Positions 12,485-24,830 of a stretch of DNA of 64,000 nt are shown here, one piece after another. Below the pieces are notes generated by a model. It did not search any database. It was not told where the DNA came from and worked only from the letters and a program-made list of their open reading frames with translations. The stretch lies in assembly GCF_010093815.1 (NCBI RefSeq), contig NW_022985556.1, positions 1,234,805-1,298,804 of the forward strand, read 5' to 3'. Position numbers and translations under genes: made by a program. How positions within the stretch are numbered: position 1 is the first letter of the stretch; every line of letters starts with the position of its first letter. The stretch comes from Pseudovirgaria hyperparasitica. Its lineage: Eukaryota > Ascomycota > Dothideomycetes > Acrospermales > Acrospermaceae.

Positions 12485-15400
12485 CTACTATCTAATAACC
12501 CTATTCTTATATTTAAATTACTCCCTATATAGTACTATAGTTAAGATAGTCTAACTAGAACCGAGAAGGTTAACACGATCTACTATAGGGATAAGTAATA
12601 CTATATTAAATAATAGAGATTCTCTATAATTAGTATTAATCCTAGCTATTTCTAACTAAGAAGTAGAAATATTAGACTAAATTACGGAGCTTTTAGATAA
12701 AGAAATAGTAGATACGCTAAGTAACTTCTAATAATATAAAGCCGGATAATAAGTCGTAGCGGAGCCACGTAAGGTATTATAATAAACTATTACTAAACTT
12801 TAGGAATACGTCGCGAATTAGACTTAAGAGATTTAAACTCTTAAAGAATAGATAGAACGCGCGAAACTCCTTATAAAGAGACGAGAACTTAAGGAGTCTC
12901 TTAAAGAACTACGCCGAACGATAGTAGGTAGACGACTTCCTATACTAATTTAGGCGGAATTAGTTTACCTACCATTAGAGTTATAATAATCTACCGTATA
13001 CCCGGCCGCTTCGTTACCGATTTACTCTACTCCTTCCCTAGATATACTAAAATCTAAAGATCTAACTATATTTATAGAGAAGAACTAAAAGGAGTAGAAA
13101 GACTAGAAGAGAGACTACAAAAAGTACTTCCTTAATAACCCTCTACTCTTTTCTACTAAAGTATAACATATTTCGTTCGGAGAACGATACCTAGACTTAT
13201 AATCCCGCGATTAATAGAATAGATAGAAGGAAGTATAGCTACTATCTACGATAACCTAGGAATATTTAGCTATATTTATACTAAATACTCTCGGAACGGA
13301 TAGAGAACGTAAAAGAAAGGCACTATCTAAGTTAAGAAGTGTAGTATAACGACTGAACTAGATATCTACTTAACTACTATAATACCTCTAAGACCTATAG
13401 AATAATATCCCTATACTATAGGAAAATATTTATATATTCTAGTTTCGCGAAGTACTACTTCCGTTAATCCGCGAAAGACTAGAAATAGTATTATTAAGTT
13501 TTAACTATCTATATAAATTAGAGGAGAAAGCTAATAAATACTACTATATTCTTAAGAAACGCGGCTCTCTAGGTAAAACTAACGAACCCTATATAGATTA
13601 GAAACGAGGTCGATTAAATACGTTCGATTAAGAGTAACCTTACTATAATTAGCGCTAGAAGAGCGTAAATCGGGGTAGAAACGCGTTAAGAGAATACTAA
13701 AATAATTAAGGCGGTACTTCTTAATATAGAAAAGGATAAGGTATAGACTTAAATATAACGCCTATTATAAAATAGTAGGATTATAGTATACTTCGTTACT
13801 ATAAGTATAGAGAAATAGAATATATTTCGCCTAACTATAAGAATCTAAAAAAAGAATAGGCTAGTATATAAGATCTAACCGCATTCTTAGCTAAATTATA
13901 TATACTTAGGAGAAGCTATAGCGCCTTCCGGCGAGTAAAGATCTAATATTACTAAAAGTATCGTTATCTATAGTAAATAGTAATAAAACTATATAGGCCC
14001 TCGTAGATACTAGTATAGAAGATAACTATATTTTATCGATTCTTATAAAGGAGTATAGATTATCATATAATCTTAGTAAAGTTAGCTAAACTATTATAGT
14101 TAATAGATATAAAGTTAGAACTTTAGATAAAGCTATAATAAATTATAAAGTTCATAACTTAAAGATAATAAAATAGTAGATATCTAATAAATTTATCGTA
14201 GCTAATATTAGCTAATAGAATATAATTCTAGGGATGCCTTAGCTTAGACGCCTAAACCCTATCCTTGATTTTTAGAAGGAGATATTAACGTTCCGATAAT
14301 ACTATAGTAAATTATACTAGTAAATTATAACTATTAGTAAGGAGGCATAGAACCTCGCTATACGGACCTAATTATTACTAATCTATCTTATATCCTTATT
14401 AATTATTAATAAAGATAAGGATAATAGTAATAATTAGGGCGAAGACACGCTATCTAACGTATATTCGTAGTATGCGGATATATTTTTAGTAGGAGATATA
14501 TTACTTCTCCCTAATCACGGGCTATATAAGCTAAAGATTAAGCTCGAAGAGGGAGTGGACGTCCCTTATAGCCTACTTTACCTACTTTTAAGACTAGAAC
14601 TTAAAGTTCTTTATAAATATATTAAAGAATACCTTAGAAGAGGCTAGATACGTTATAGTACGTTATTAGCTAGTATATCTATTCTCTTCGTAAAGAAGAA
14701 AGACGGAAGTTTATATCTATATATCGACTATTAGGTACTAAATATAGTAACTAAGAAGAATCGTTATCTATTACCGCTAGTTAGTAAATCTTTAGACTAA
14801 TTAATAAAGGTAAAGTACTTTATAAAGCTAGATTTATAAGATATATATTACTAGCTTTAAATTTATCGTGGAGATAAGTGGAAAACCGCATTTCGGACTA
14901 GATATAGTTATTTTAAGTATACTATTATGCTATTTAGGCTAATAAATACGCTAGGAGCGTTTTAAGGATATATTAATACTATACTTATAGAATTACTTAA
15001 CGTGATTTACGTAGTTTATCTCGATAATATACTAATTTACTCCGATAGTATATAGGATTATAAAGAACACGTGAAATTAGTACTAAATCGTCTAAGGTAG
15101 TATAAACTCTACGTAAAATTATCTAAATATAAGTTTTACTAATAAGAAGTTAGGTTTCTCGGCTTTATTATAATATATAGCGGCCTAAAAATAGAGCTAG
15201 AGCGTGTAAAGACTATTATAGAATAGCTAGAACCTACTACTATACGTTAAATTAGAATATTTATAGGTTTCGTGAACTATTATTATAAATTTATTATAGG
15301 CTTCTTATAAATTATAGCGCCGCTTAATAAACTTATAGAGAATAGTAGTAAAATCTCTATAGGTAGGCGAGTATAGTATAAAGCTAAGTTAGTTAAGATA

Positions 15401-18400
15401 TAGTTAACGCTAGAAGCGCGAGATACGTTCCGATTATTAAAGAATTACTTTATAACTACGCTAATTCTTAGGTATTTTAATTCTAAGAAGTATATTCGGG
15501 TCGAAACTAACGCGTTAGAATTTATAATTACTAGAATTATTAGTTAACTATATAAAGATACGAAAGATAAGGTATAATAGTACCCGGTTACTTTCTTTTT
15601 CTATAAAATAGTAGATATAGAGACGTATTATAATACGTATAACTAGAAACTACTTATAATTATTAAGAGTTTTAAGTAATAGCGATATTATTTAGAAGGC
15701 TCTATATATTAGATTAAATTATTATCGGATTATATAAATCTATATTACTTTATATCGACTAAGGTCCTTAATTACTAATAAGTATGTTAGGCTAAGTAGA
15801 TATTAATATTTAACTTTAAAATCTTATATAAAGCTAGAAGAGAGAATAAAGCTAATCCTCTATCGTAGCGTAAAGATTATAAGAAATCGTTATAGAATAA
15901 CGTAGATAGTTAGTATAAGTTAGACTATACTATACTTTAGATACTATAAGACTAGTTATCTAATAGAATACTAGAAGCTAGGATACTTTTAGCGATTCTC
16001 CGCGGGAATTAGAGCGGGTATTAAGTAATCTAAATAAACGTCTAAGAAACTAAGAAAACCCTTAAAGACTTAATTAAATCTATCTAGAAGTCTAATATAT
16101 TAGGAAAGAAAGTTATAAGTATAAAAGGAAGTACTATAGATCTACTATAGTTATTAAGGTAGGAATAATAATTAGACGCGATCTACTTCTAAGGCTAACT
16201 CTATATACTAGAAGGCGGCTTATAAATTAATATTTTAAGGGAATAGTATAATTACGCGTTAGTAGGGTACTTTAGTATTATAAGGATGGTTAATTTAATC
16301 TAAAGGACGTATAACTAGCCGGGTCTTTATAAATATATAAAAGACTATATAAATACGTATAATATTTACTAGTATATAAAAGTATATAGATACTTACTAT
16401 ATAGTAAATTAAGGCTATTATCTATACTAAAGGAGGTATAGAAGGAATTATCGATGGATTTTATTATAGATCTACCCCTAAGTAAGTATTCTAGGTATAT
16501 TTATAATAGTTTACTCGTAGTTCTAGATAGATTTATAAAGATACTATACTATATCCCTATAAGAAAGATAATCTAAGTACTAGATCTTATAGATATACTA
16601 CTCTATAATATAGTCTAGCTCTATAGTATACTAAATAGTATAGTTTTAGATAGAGGTCCGTAGATAATATCTAAATTTTAGAAGGATTTCTACTATATAC
16701 TAGGAATTAAGCGGAAACTTAGTACTACGTTCCATCTATAAATAGATAGATAGATAGATAGAGTAGTAGAATTAGATAGTTAAGGCGTATTTACGTGTAT
16801 ATTATAACTATAAGTAGAATAACTAGATAAGGTTAGTCTATATCGCGGAATTCGTATATAATAATAGCCGATATATATTAATCTACGTAAGTCCGTTTAA
16901 AGTAAACTTTAGTTAGAACTATAATATATAGTTCTTAGAGACTTAGTTTAAAGTAGAATAACCTAATATTAAAGTAATAGAAATTACTATAGAACTATTC
17001 TAAACGTAAAGAAGTATTATAAAGTTACTATAAGATACTATAGATTATAGTAAATTATACTATGATAAGGGTAGAAAACCTATAATCTTTAATATTAGGG
17101 ATAAAGTTTTACTAAATAGTAAGAATATTTATAGTATTAGGCTAAAGAAGAAGCTTAACTATATAATAATAGGTCTATATAAGATTACTCGTGTAATTAA
17201 TAACTAGGTATATAAGTTATAACTCCCTCCTATATTAAAGATATATAATATATTCTATATTACGCTTCTTAAGCTATTTTATACCTTATTATTACTAGAT
17301 TATTCTAAATAGATACTATATAAAGTAGTTACGTAAGAAGGTATAGATATCTATAAAGTTAAGTAGATACTTAGCTAGTAACGCGCCGAAGATAGTATAT
17401 AGCTATATAAGATTTATTAGAAAGGATATAATTCTAATAAAGATACTTAGGAACCTATAATAAATATTAGTAAAGTAGTAATATTAGTATATAAGTAGTA
17501 ATTAGTAAAGGAAGCCGTAGAATTATAGAGAATTATACTAAAGTACGGTAATTTAACGTTTTTTAGTATAGTTTAGCGCTAAGGACGGCCGCCTAAAAGG
17601 AAGAAGGTAAAAGAGATATAGATCTTTAAAATATTCTAAGGAATTAAGGAACTTCCTTAGAAAGTTTAAACTTAGAACTTTAAAGAATTTAACTAAAAAG
17701 GAGACTTAGAAAAATAATTTACTAAGAGAAATGGATATCGAAAATCGGTGCCGATCGGTATAGATTAGTATAGATTACTAAAGAGATTAAAGAAGTTATT
17801 ATTAAAGAAAGATAAAATTAAGAAAGCTAAACGAAAATATAAAGATCTATATAGATCTATATAAACTTATACTAATCTATCTAGAAGAAGTAAGATCGCT
17901 TTAAAATTAAAACTAAAAAACTAAAAACACTAGATAAAAGAGATATATTAGTACTAATTAGTATAGATCTAAACTAATTAAGTTAGAGTAGAAGTAGAAG
18001 TACTAATTACTATAATAGTTATATCTAATTCCTTTCGCTAGTTCTTATTTAGTATAGTATAGAGCTTTATAATATAAGTCTCTAGCCTTTCATTCTAATA
18101 CTATAAATTCTATATAGCGCGCCTTATAGCTATAAACTCCTCTATAGAAATCTATAGAGTAGTAGGACCTAGAATAGAGAGGGACGGACCGGCGCGGGTA
18201 CGCTAAGAATTATATAAATTAGCGAAAAGATTTAATAATCGGTATAGAACTATATACCTTTAGTATAGAAACTTCTAGATTAGAGCTATCTTCCCTAAAT
18301 TTATAGCTCTTTAGTATATATAAGAAAGGAACCTTAGCCTTTTTACTAGAACCTTTTCTAGAAATTTTAATATTACTAGTATATAGAAAGAAGTCCGAAG

Positions 18401-19670
18401 TAGTAGAGATTTTAGTACTATTATAGAGATTAATATATATTAGTAAGAATCTATAATAATTTAAGAAAATAATATTATCTAGTAATCGCGGTAATAATAG
18501 CTATAGTAGATTCTAATAAATCCTTACGGATCTTATTAGAATTATACTCCTAGGCGTAACTCTTATCTTAGATATATAGCTTATAGAAAGCCTTCTCTAA
18601 GGCGTTATAATTAATAGTACTATACTTCTTATTAGTAGAGGTTACTAGAGGCCTAGTAGTAATCTATACTAATATAAGTAAATCTATGTAAAGTTCTTTA
18701 AACTTACTTAAATATCTATAAGTAATAACGCTTCTTAGTTATATAAGTACTATATATTATAGATTTAGTACTACCGTAAGTAATATATAATAGAAAGTAA
18801 TAACTATAATAATATATAGCTAGATTATTAGAGCCTAGCCTAGGTTAGGGTAGATTAATAGCTTTTAATATATTAGTAACGTATATAAGATAGGAATTAT
18901 TTAAAGACGTCTATTTCCGCGCTAATTACTTTAGAGTATTAAGATTTTAGAAAACTATATTATAATTATTACTAATTTATATAGATTATTATAAATTATA
19001 CTATTACTAGCTAAGGATAGTATAAAAATTAGTAAATTATATAAATTATACTAAATTATAGTAAATCTATATAAATCTATATCTATAAGAATTAGGTAAT
19101 ATATCTAATAATCTAAAAAACTCTATAAAGAGTTAAGAAGTTTTTTAAAGAAAGGAATATTTCTAAGAAAAGATTTTAATATAGGTAGTACCCGGGCTTA
19201 TCTAATTATATTACGTAATACGCTAGGTCTAATTAGGTAATCTTACCTATATAAGAAGTTAGAATAGATAAAATCTAGTTTATTAGAAAAACGCTTATAT
19301 AAATCTTAGATTAGTAAATATTAGTAAGTATCTAAGACGAAGCGTAGAGAATAACTAAGGTCTTACGAGACTTAGAATAGAGATATAGAGATAGATAATA
19401 ATCTAGGTCGCTAAGAGTAGCTTCCTAGAGGGAAGGGATAATTATTAGAACTTAGTCTTAGATAGAACCTAATCTATATATACCTTAGCTAATAGGGTTA
19501 GGAGGTAACGTAAAGGGCGGTAAATAGTTACGTACTAGATAGATCGGCGTCCCTTTATATATATACTCTTAGATTTCTACCTAAAGGGTTTAGTAGTAAT
19601 TCGTTCTATAATAGAATATACTCTATTATTCTATCTAACTATACTACTATCTAATAACTCTATTCTTATA
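12485..19670 (+). mobile_element. Ty3/Gypsy LTR retrotransposon copy B, heavily RIPped
   Basis: This is a nearly complete chromodomain Gypsy element of the same family as copy A. It runs from the tail of its 5' LTR (12485-12511) through gag (about 12650-13950, with a zinc-knuckle-like stretch near 13760), protease, RT (about 14600-15250, with KKKDGS and YLDN-type regions), RNase H (about 15450-15950), integrase (about 16200-17150), chromodomain (about 17340-17480) and a long 3' region to the 3' LTR. It is full of breaks in every gene and strongly enriched in TpA, with very little CpA or TpG left. The front of its 5' LTR is displaced to the left by the insertions of A and C. Confidence 0.9.
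19250..19670 (+). repeat. 3' LTR of Gypsy copy B
   Basis: This 421-bp LTR is equal in length to the copy A LTR, and its ends are the RIP-altered form of the same terminal inverted repeat. Its last 57 bp match the split 5' LTR tail (4405-4433 plus 12485-12511) with only about two differences. Confidence 0.75.
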
Positions 19671-19942
19671 CTTAAAGTCTTAATCCTATACTTACTTGCT
19701 AAATAACCTTAATAAATATACTCTAAATACTTATCGGACTTTATAAATACCGCCCTATAGATTAAGCTATACTTCTTATAAAATAAGTAAGGGAAAGGTA
19801 TCTCGTTACCCTTATAATTAATTAAAATAGATAAAGTAACTCTCTATTTCACCGGATTAGATTTAGAAGGCTTAACTAATTTTATAACTCTAGATATAAT
19901 AAAAGAAAAGGAAGAAGGGCTCTTTACTAAAGAAAGTTAGAA
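19671..19942. other. AT-rich RIPped flank
   Basis: TpA-rich sequence follows the end of copy B. No gene or recognisable element part is seen. It was probably repetitive DNA before mutation. It ends in TAGAA (19938-19942), the target duplication of the solo LTR that follows. Confidence 0.6.
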
Positions 19943-20094
19943 TGTCAGGCACGTGAGGAGCACGTGGCCTGCCAGTTGATTATACATGTGTGCAGCAGTC
20001 GTATATAAGCAGTGTGCTCCACCCTTGAAGCAGTAGCTTCAAGATTCGGTCCTTTTGGTGTAGTTGGTTGGTGCGTGGAGCCCGCCTCCTTACA
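19943..20094. mobile_element. Solo LTR, 152 bp, young and not RIPped
   Basis: A 152-bp block begins TGTCAGG and ends CTTACA, with the 5-bp target duplication TAGAA on each side (19938-19942 and 20095-20099). Its composition is normal, rich in CpA, TpG and CpG, in contrast to the TpA-rich DNA around it. It holds two CACGTG-type sites near the left end, a TATATAAG box, and a perfect 7-bp-stem hairpin (CTTGAAG..CTTCAAG). The small size fits a Copia-type or TRIM-like LTR left by LTR-LTR recombination, but the family is not proven. The coding strand cannot be told. Confidence 0.82.
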
Positions 20095-20945
20095 TAGAAT
20101 AACCCTCTACTTATAAGTAGCTATAGAAGTACTTTAGAACGAAGTACCTTAGAAGGGGTATTATATAATAAACTACTAGCTAGAGCTATAGAAAGATATA
20201 TAGACTCTAGTACGAGTAGTATAAGAGATAGTATAATATATAGAAGAGGGGCCTATAATATAATAGATAGTCTTAGGTAATAATCTAAGACTAAGGTAGA
20301 TATCTATAGGGAGAGCTAATTATAGATACTTAGAATAGATATTCTAAGTAGCCTACTAGATAATTAGAAATAGAATATTAGTATTCTAAGTAGTATACTA
20401 AATACTTAGAATAAGTATTCTAATTAGCGGACCTTAGTAGAACTATATAGACCCTTTAGACCTAATCTCTAGAGATAGTTCTATAGTAATTAATTTAAAC
20501 TTATACCGATATAATTACTACTTTACTTACCTACTAGCTAGTTACTATTTATACCCTATTAATACTTACTATAAACCTACTTATACTCCTCTAAGCCTTC
20601 TAAGTACCTTTATCTATAGGAAAGCTAAGATACTCTATGGAATAGACTACTTTAGAGATAAGCCGCGTTCTTATTAGAAAAGGTTTATTATAATATAGAG
20701 ATAGAGAGATAATAGAGTAGTAGAATTAAAGTAAAACTTTAATAAGATTAATAAGATAACTAAGTTTTAGAGAAGGGACTTACTTTTATTAAAATATAAT
20801 AGTTTTTATTAATAAAAAGGTATTTTAAGGCTTTTATAGTAAAGTACTAGGCTTATAATCTATTATAAGTAGAAAGTAGACGTGATTAAGGTTATTAAAT
20901 ATATTCTATAAGTATATAAAGAACTAAGTTCTAGGAGATAGAGTC
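20095..20945. other. AT-rich RIPped relic
   Basis: TpA-rich degraded sequence continues to a fairly sharp edge near 20945, where ordinary composition begins. Short repeats built on TATTCTAAGTA recur near 20340-20430. No coding domain was recognised. It is probably an older transposon remnant. Confidence 0.55.
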
Positions 20946-21544
20946 GAAGCTATTTAACCGTTTAGACACTAGTCCCATTTAGGAAACAGTGTCCCTCACT
21001 CAAAGTGCCTTCCGACAACAAAGTAGAGTGCATAAATGCTCAATACTGTAAATACGATCCATGAGGATCAATCGTAATGCTAGAAACATTCTGATGGTGT
21101 TGCTCGGAATGATACTTTAGATACAACGGGAATCGGATGGTTGTCTGTTATGCGTTCTTCATATTTGGCGCCTGACCGGACACGAGCCTTTCACAGAGTG
21201 GCCACCTTCGCGATCGACGACTTCATCGTGCCACAAGATTGCCAGACGTCAGCCACGTAAAGCCAAAGAACGCTGATATCAATAGTGAAAACACTTCTAC
21301 GGGCTGTGATTGTGTGGAGTGGAGGAGTGTTTTTAAGGAAATCAGCTTCCAAGGTATCCATCTTATTTGGCTAGTCCGCAGTAACCTAAAACAGATGAGC
21401 GCCGCTTAAATCCGTGTACTCGCAGTTGAGCTTCACATACACCAAAGTAGGTAGCCGTTGCAGTACAGAGAAAATATATGTCTTGGCTCAACTTCCTTGT
21501 CGTTGACGCAGTCCATCCATGCTGGTGACTCAGGATTTCTCAAT
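20946..21544. other. Upstream region of the JJJ1 gene
   Basis: This is about 600 bp of normal-composition DNA between the RIPped block and the JJJ1 start. It must hold the JJJ1 promoter and leader. No firm motif was identified. An in-frame ATG at 21458 would add 29 poorly conserved-looking residues and was not chosen. Confidence 0.5.
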
Positions 21545-23277
21545 ATGGGAGCGAATCAGTCCTCCAACACAGGCAGTGCGGGCGCGTCGCAAAATGGTGG
21601 GGAAGTAAAAACCAGTTATTACGAACTGCTTGGCGTAGAACGTCAGGCTACAGATGACGAGTAAGATGGGAATAATATTCTTCTCATGTCTGCTCACTCC
21701 GCTAATGTGCCAGACTCAAAAAAGCGTACCGCCGTAAAGCGCTCGAGCTACATCCTGATCGTAATTATGGCGACGTCGACCGAGCGACCAAGCTTTTCGC
21801 AGAGATCCAGGCCGCGTATGAAGTCTTATCTGATCCCCAGGAACGCGCATGGTACGACTCTCACGAGCAAATCATACTACGTGGGGGTGAGCCCACTGAT
21901 GAGGGCAACTACGAAGCAGATTTGGGGATAACTTCTGCAGACGAAGTCACTGCGTTGATGCGCAAATTCAACCGCAATGTAGACTTTAGTAATTCACCCA
22001 GCGGCTTCTTCGGATTCCTGCGAGATATTTTTGAGAAATTGGCAAAGGAAGAGATGGCTGCAGCGCATATGGTCGGCGGGCAGGCGAGGGACTATCCCTC
22101 GTTTGGACACAAAAACGACGACTACGATGATGTTGTGAGGGAGTTCTACGCCGTTTGGATCAGCTTTGCAACTCTCAAGACATTTTCATGGAAACACAAA
22201 TATCGAAAGTCAGAGGCAGACGATCGCTGGCAGAGACGTGCTGTAGACAAGGAAAATGCAAGATTAGCTGAGCAAGGGAGGAGAGAATTCAATGAGGCGG
22301 TGAGGACATTGGTGGCTTTTGTAAGGAAGCGCGATCCCAGATACACGCCAAATACGCAAACAGATGATGAGCGTGCCAAGGCTATGCGGGATGCTGTCAA
22401 GGCTCAAGCTGCGCGACAGAGAGCGCAAAATGAAGCTTTGAAGAACCAAGCTATCCCAGAATGGGCAACAAGGAGAGCGCCTGACGAGCTTGAGGAGAGT
22501 GAGGAAGAGGTGGTGGAGGAAGAGCACTTCGAGTGCATGGCATGCAAGAAAACCTTTAAGAGCGAAAAGCAATGGGATGCACATGAGAAAAGCAAGAAGC
22601 ACCAGAAAGCAGTCCAAACCCTGAAGAAGAAAATGCGGAAGGAAAATGCTCATTTCGGTTTAGACGACGACTTCTCGAGCAGTGGTGGCGTAGTCACTCC
22701 AGTCGAAGTAGAAGCTGAAGACTACGAGACCGCGAAATCCGTCATTCACCCACACGCAAACAGAGACGAGAACAAAGACGAAGAGACAGGTGAAGACCTT
22801 GCTGAGGTCCTCGAGAATATCTCCGTCGCATCGCAAGTGGAGAATCATGGCACAAAGGTCACTATAGAAGGCGAAACTACCATCAATTCGCCCACGCCAA
22901 CTAGCGCAGACCAAGCCAACGACATTGAGGACTTAACAGCCGCTCAAGAGTCAGACTCCGAGCACAGCGAGCCGGACAGCTCTGAGCAAAACCACAAATC
23001 TGGCTCAGAAATGCCAGTAATAATGAAAAAAGATAGCGACGATTACGATATTTCAACAGTCCCGAGAATGGGTAAAGCTGCCCAGAAGCGGGCGAAGAGG
23101 GCTGCTAAGCAAGCAGCGACTGATGAGGACGAGTTGAGGCATAAATGTGCAGTGTGTAATACAGGTTTTCCTTCGAAGACAAGGTTGTTCCAGCATATTA
23201 ATGACTTGGGTCACGCGGCCCCTGTAACGGCGACAAAAGGTGCAAAAGGTAAAGGTGGTAAAGGTAAAAGGAAATGA
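21545..23277 (+). CDS. JJJ1: JJJ1-type DnaJ / C2H2 zinc-finger co-chaperone
   Basis: Exons are 21545-21660 and 21714-23277; the 53-bp intron has GTAAG at its start and a CTAAT branch-like site. The product is 559 aa. A J domain occupies about residues 22-95 with an intact HPD motif ([10 protein letters not shown]). A charged middle follows, then a U1-type C2H2 finger near 312-338 ([12 protein letters not shown]), an acidic linker and a second finger near 515-538 ([12 protein letters not shown]). The C-terminus is basic and Gly/Lys-rich. In yeast Jjj1 stimulates Hsp70 (Ssa) and helps release and recycle the 60S export factor Arx1 in the cytoplasm. The start MGANQSS was preferred over the upstream in-frame ATG because fungal homologues usually begin close to the J domain. 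It is convergent with the eS26 gene. Confidence 0.93.
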
Positions 23278-23629
23278 CATTTCAGAGTTGTTATTCAAAA
23301 GTGATGCATTGAATTAGCAGGGTGATTCCTATGGGCATAGCGTGGCGTTGTGAAATATGAGCATTAGATAGATGAAGGCAGTATTCGATATTTAGACGGC
23401 TCATCTCTTTCGAATACAACTGTTTGCATGCATAAGCCTTGACAAGTCGTCATTGTTATTGGAACGGCTAGTCGTATGGATCCCGCTTAGGAACTATTTC
23501 CTAAACCTCTGGGTCCCTCGTGCAACACTTTCATTTTAGAAGTCGCATGCATACGCAGGTTACAAAGATCCGTTCCTTTACGACGTTTCCTGCCACCACA
23601 CCTGCTAACACCATAAATCAACAACGCTC
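23278..23629. other. Convergent 3' intergenic region JJJ1 / eS26
   Basis: This 352-bp stretch between two converging genes holds their 3' ends. No other feature is seen. Confidence 0.6.
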
Positions 23630-24251
23630 TTATGCTGCTGCACCAGGTCGCGCGGCCTGTTGAGGGTTAATCTTCTTGCCATCCTTGTTGAATCGAACAC
23701 GTGGAGGAGGAGCGCGGTTGCGGCGGCCGACGCGGGAGCGAACACTGTTGGGCACATTATCAACTAATGTCCAAATTTCATGGTCGTTGCGTGCTTTGCT
23801 TACCGAACGATCTTGCCGTGGATGGCACACGATACGCAGTACTGCAGCTTCAAATACATCTTCGGCACGGTGTATTCAGGGTAGACTGATGCCTCAGAAA
23901 TATCACCTAAGGAATCCCTTACATTAGCCTCGGTTTCTCTATTATCAATGCGGCGCCACCCCTTCTGTCCATTCTTCGTAACGTGGAAGATCAACGCGCT
24001 CGAGTGCACCTGAGACATCTGAGACATCGCGGGGGTACGTACGGATGGCAGCAGACTCGACCATGTTCCTTATCGTGAATCGCTTGATCGCCTTGTCTTT
24101 GGGTGTGCATCGCGAGCAGTTGGAGCAACGAATGGGCTTGACATGGCCGCGGCCCTTCTTGTTGCGGCCGCTGACGTCTCATTAGCTTTTCGTTCCTCAA
24201 ATGTGATACCAAAGGGTGGTCCACATACTTGGATGCACGCTTCTTAACCAT
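23630..24251 (-). CDS. RPS26: 40S ribosomal protein eS26
   Basis: Four exons on the minus strand: 24251-24229, 24170-24043, 23906-23804 and 23744-23630, with introns of 58, 136 and 59 bp. The spliced product is 122 aa, near the 119 aa of yeast Rps26. It starts [20 protein letters not shown], has the zinc-binding CSNCSRC cluster and the later CVSC pair, the [14 protein letters not shown] core, and the [11 protein letters not shown] tail. eS26 sits at the mRNA exit channel of the small subunit and contacts mRNA upstream of the start codon. A tiny 23-bp first exon and several introns are usual for fungal ribosomal protein genes. It is divergent from the CBS/PB1 gene, with about 580 bp between them. 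Confidence 0.95.
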
Positions 24252-24830
24252 GTTGACTGATGGCTAAATTTAAGGTTAGTTGAGGTCGAGTTGTCCTGTC
24301 CTGGATGTTGGTACCTGGTTGATAAGTAGTGAGGTCGAGTTAGTGATGTGCGTGTTGTGTCGCTCGTTCGCCACGGCAAAATGAGGTGTGGGCCGAAGAA
24401 CTACCGGTTTGAGACAGGTGCGAGGAAGTTACCGAAAAATCACCGAGTACGGATCTTATCTTTACTTTTAGCTCTGCTCTAGAACGCCCCCTTCACTGAG
24501 TTTGACTACGCTATAATTCGACGAGCGAAGTTCGAGGTCTTCAATTGTGTCAGAGTTTCATAACGAATGATTGAGCGTGAACACACAACACCAAATTCTT
24601 CGGATGAAACCTCAAGTAGACGTGGTGAACTAGTGGTGGTACCTTCCCATCGACAAGTTTCGGAACTTATCGGCGTGATTGGCCGGCTCTAAAATCTCGG
24701 ACCCTGCCAGTTGTTTTGCTGACCCTTGACCGAGCAACGACCTGAACCCCGTACACACTTGGTTCCACTAGCCACTGATTCCAACGACTTCTTCACATTC
24801 GAAGTCTTACGAACCTCATAACTTGCAAAT
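24252..24830. promoter_or_regulatory. Divergent promoter region eS26 / CBS-PB1
   Basis: These 579 bp separate two divergent start codons and should hold both promoters. A strongly expressed ribosomal protein gene lies on one side. No individual site could be assigned with confidence. Confidence 0.5.

Noticed and set aside
3984-12511. Copies A and B as a tandem pair sharing one LTR, with a 57-bp duplicated tail
   Set aside because: The extra tail matches B's own 3' LTR, not A's, and shows B's heavier mutation load. Insertion of A into B's 5' LTR explains this without a special duplication.
21458-21544. In-frame upstream ATG for JJJ1 (29 extra residues)
   Set aside because: The added residues do not look like the family N-terminus; MGANQSS close to the J domain fits better.
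23907-24042. snoRNA in the 136-bp eS26 intron
   Set aside because: No clear C/D or H/ACA box pair was found, only a short duplicated word.
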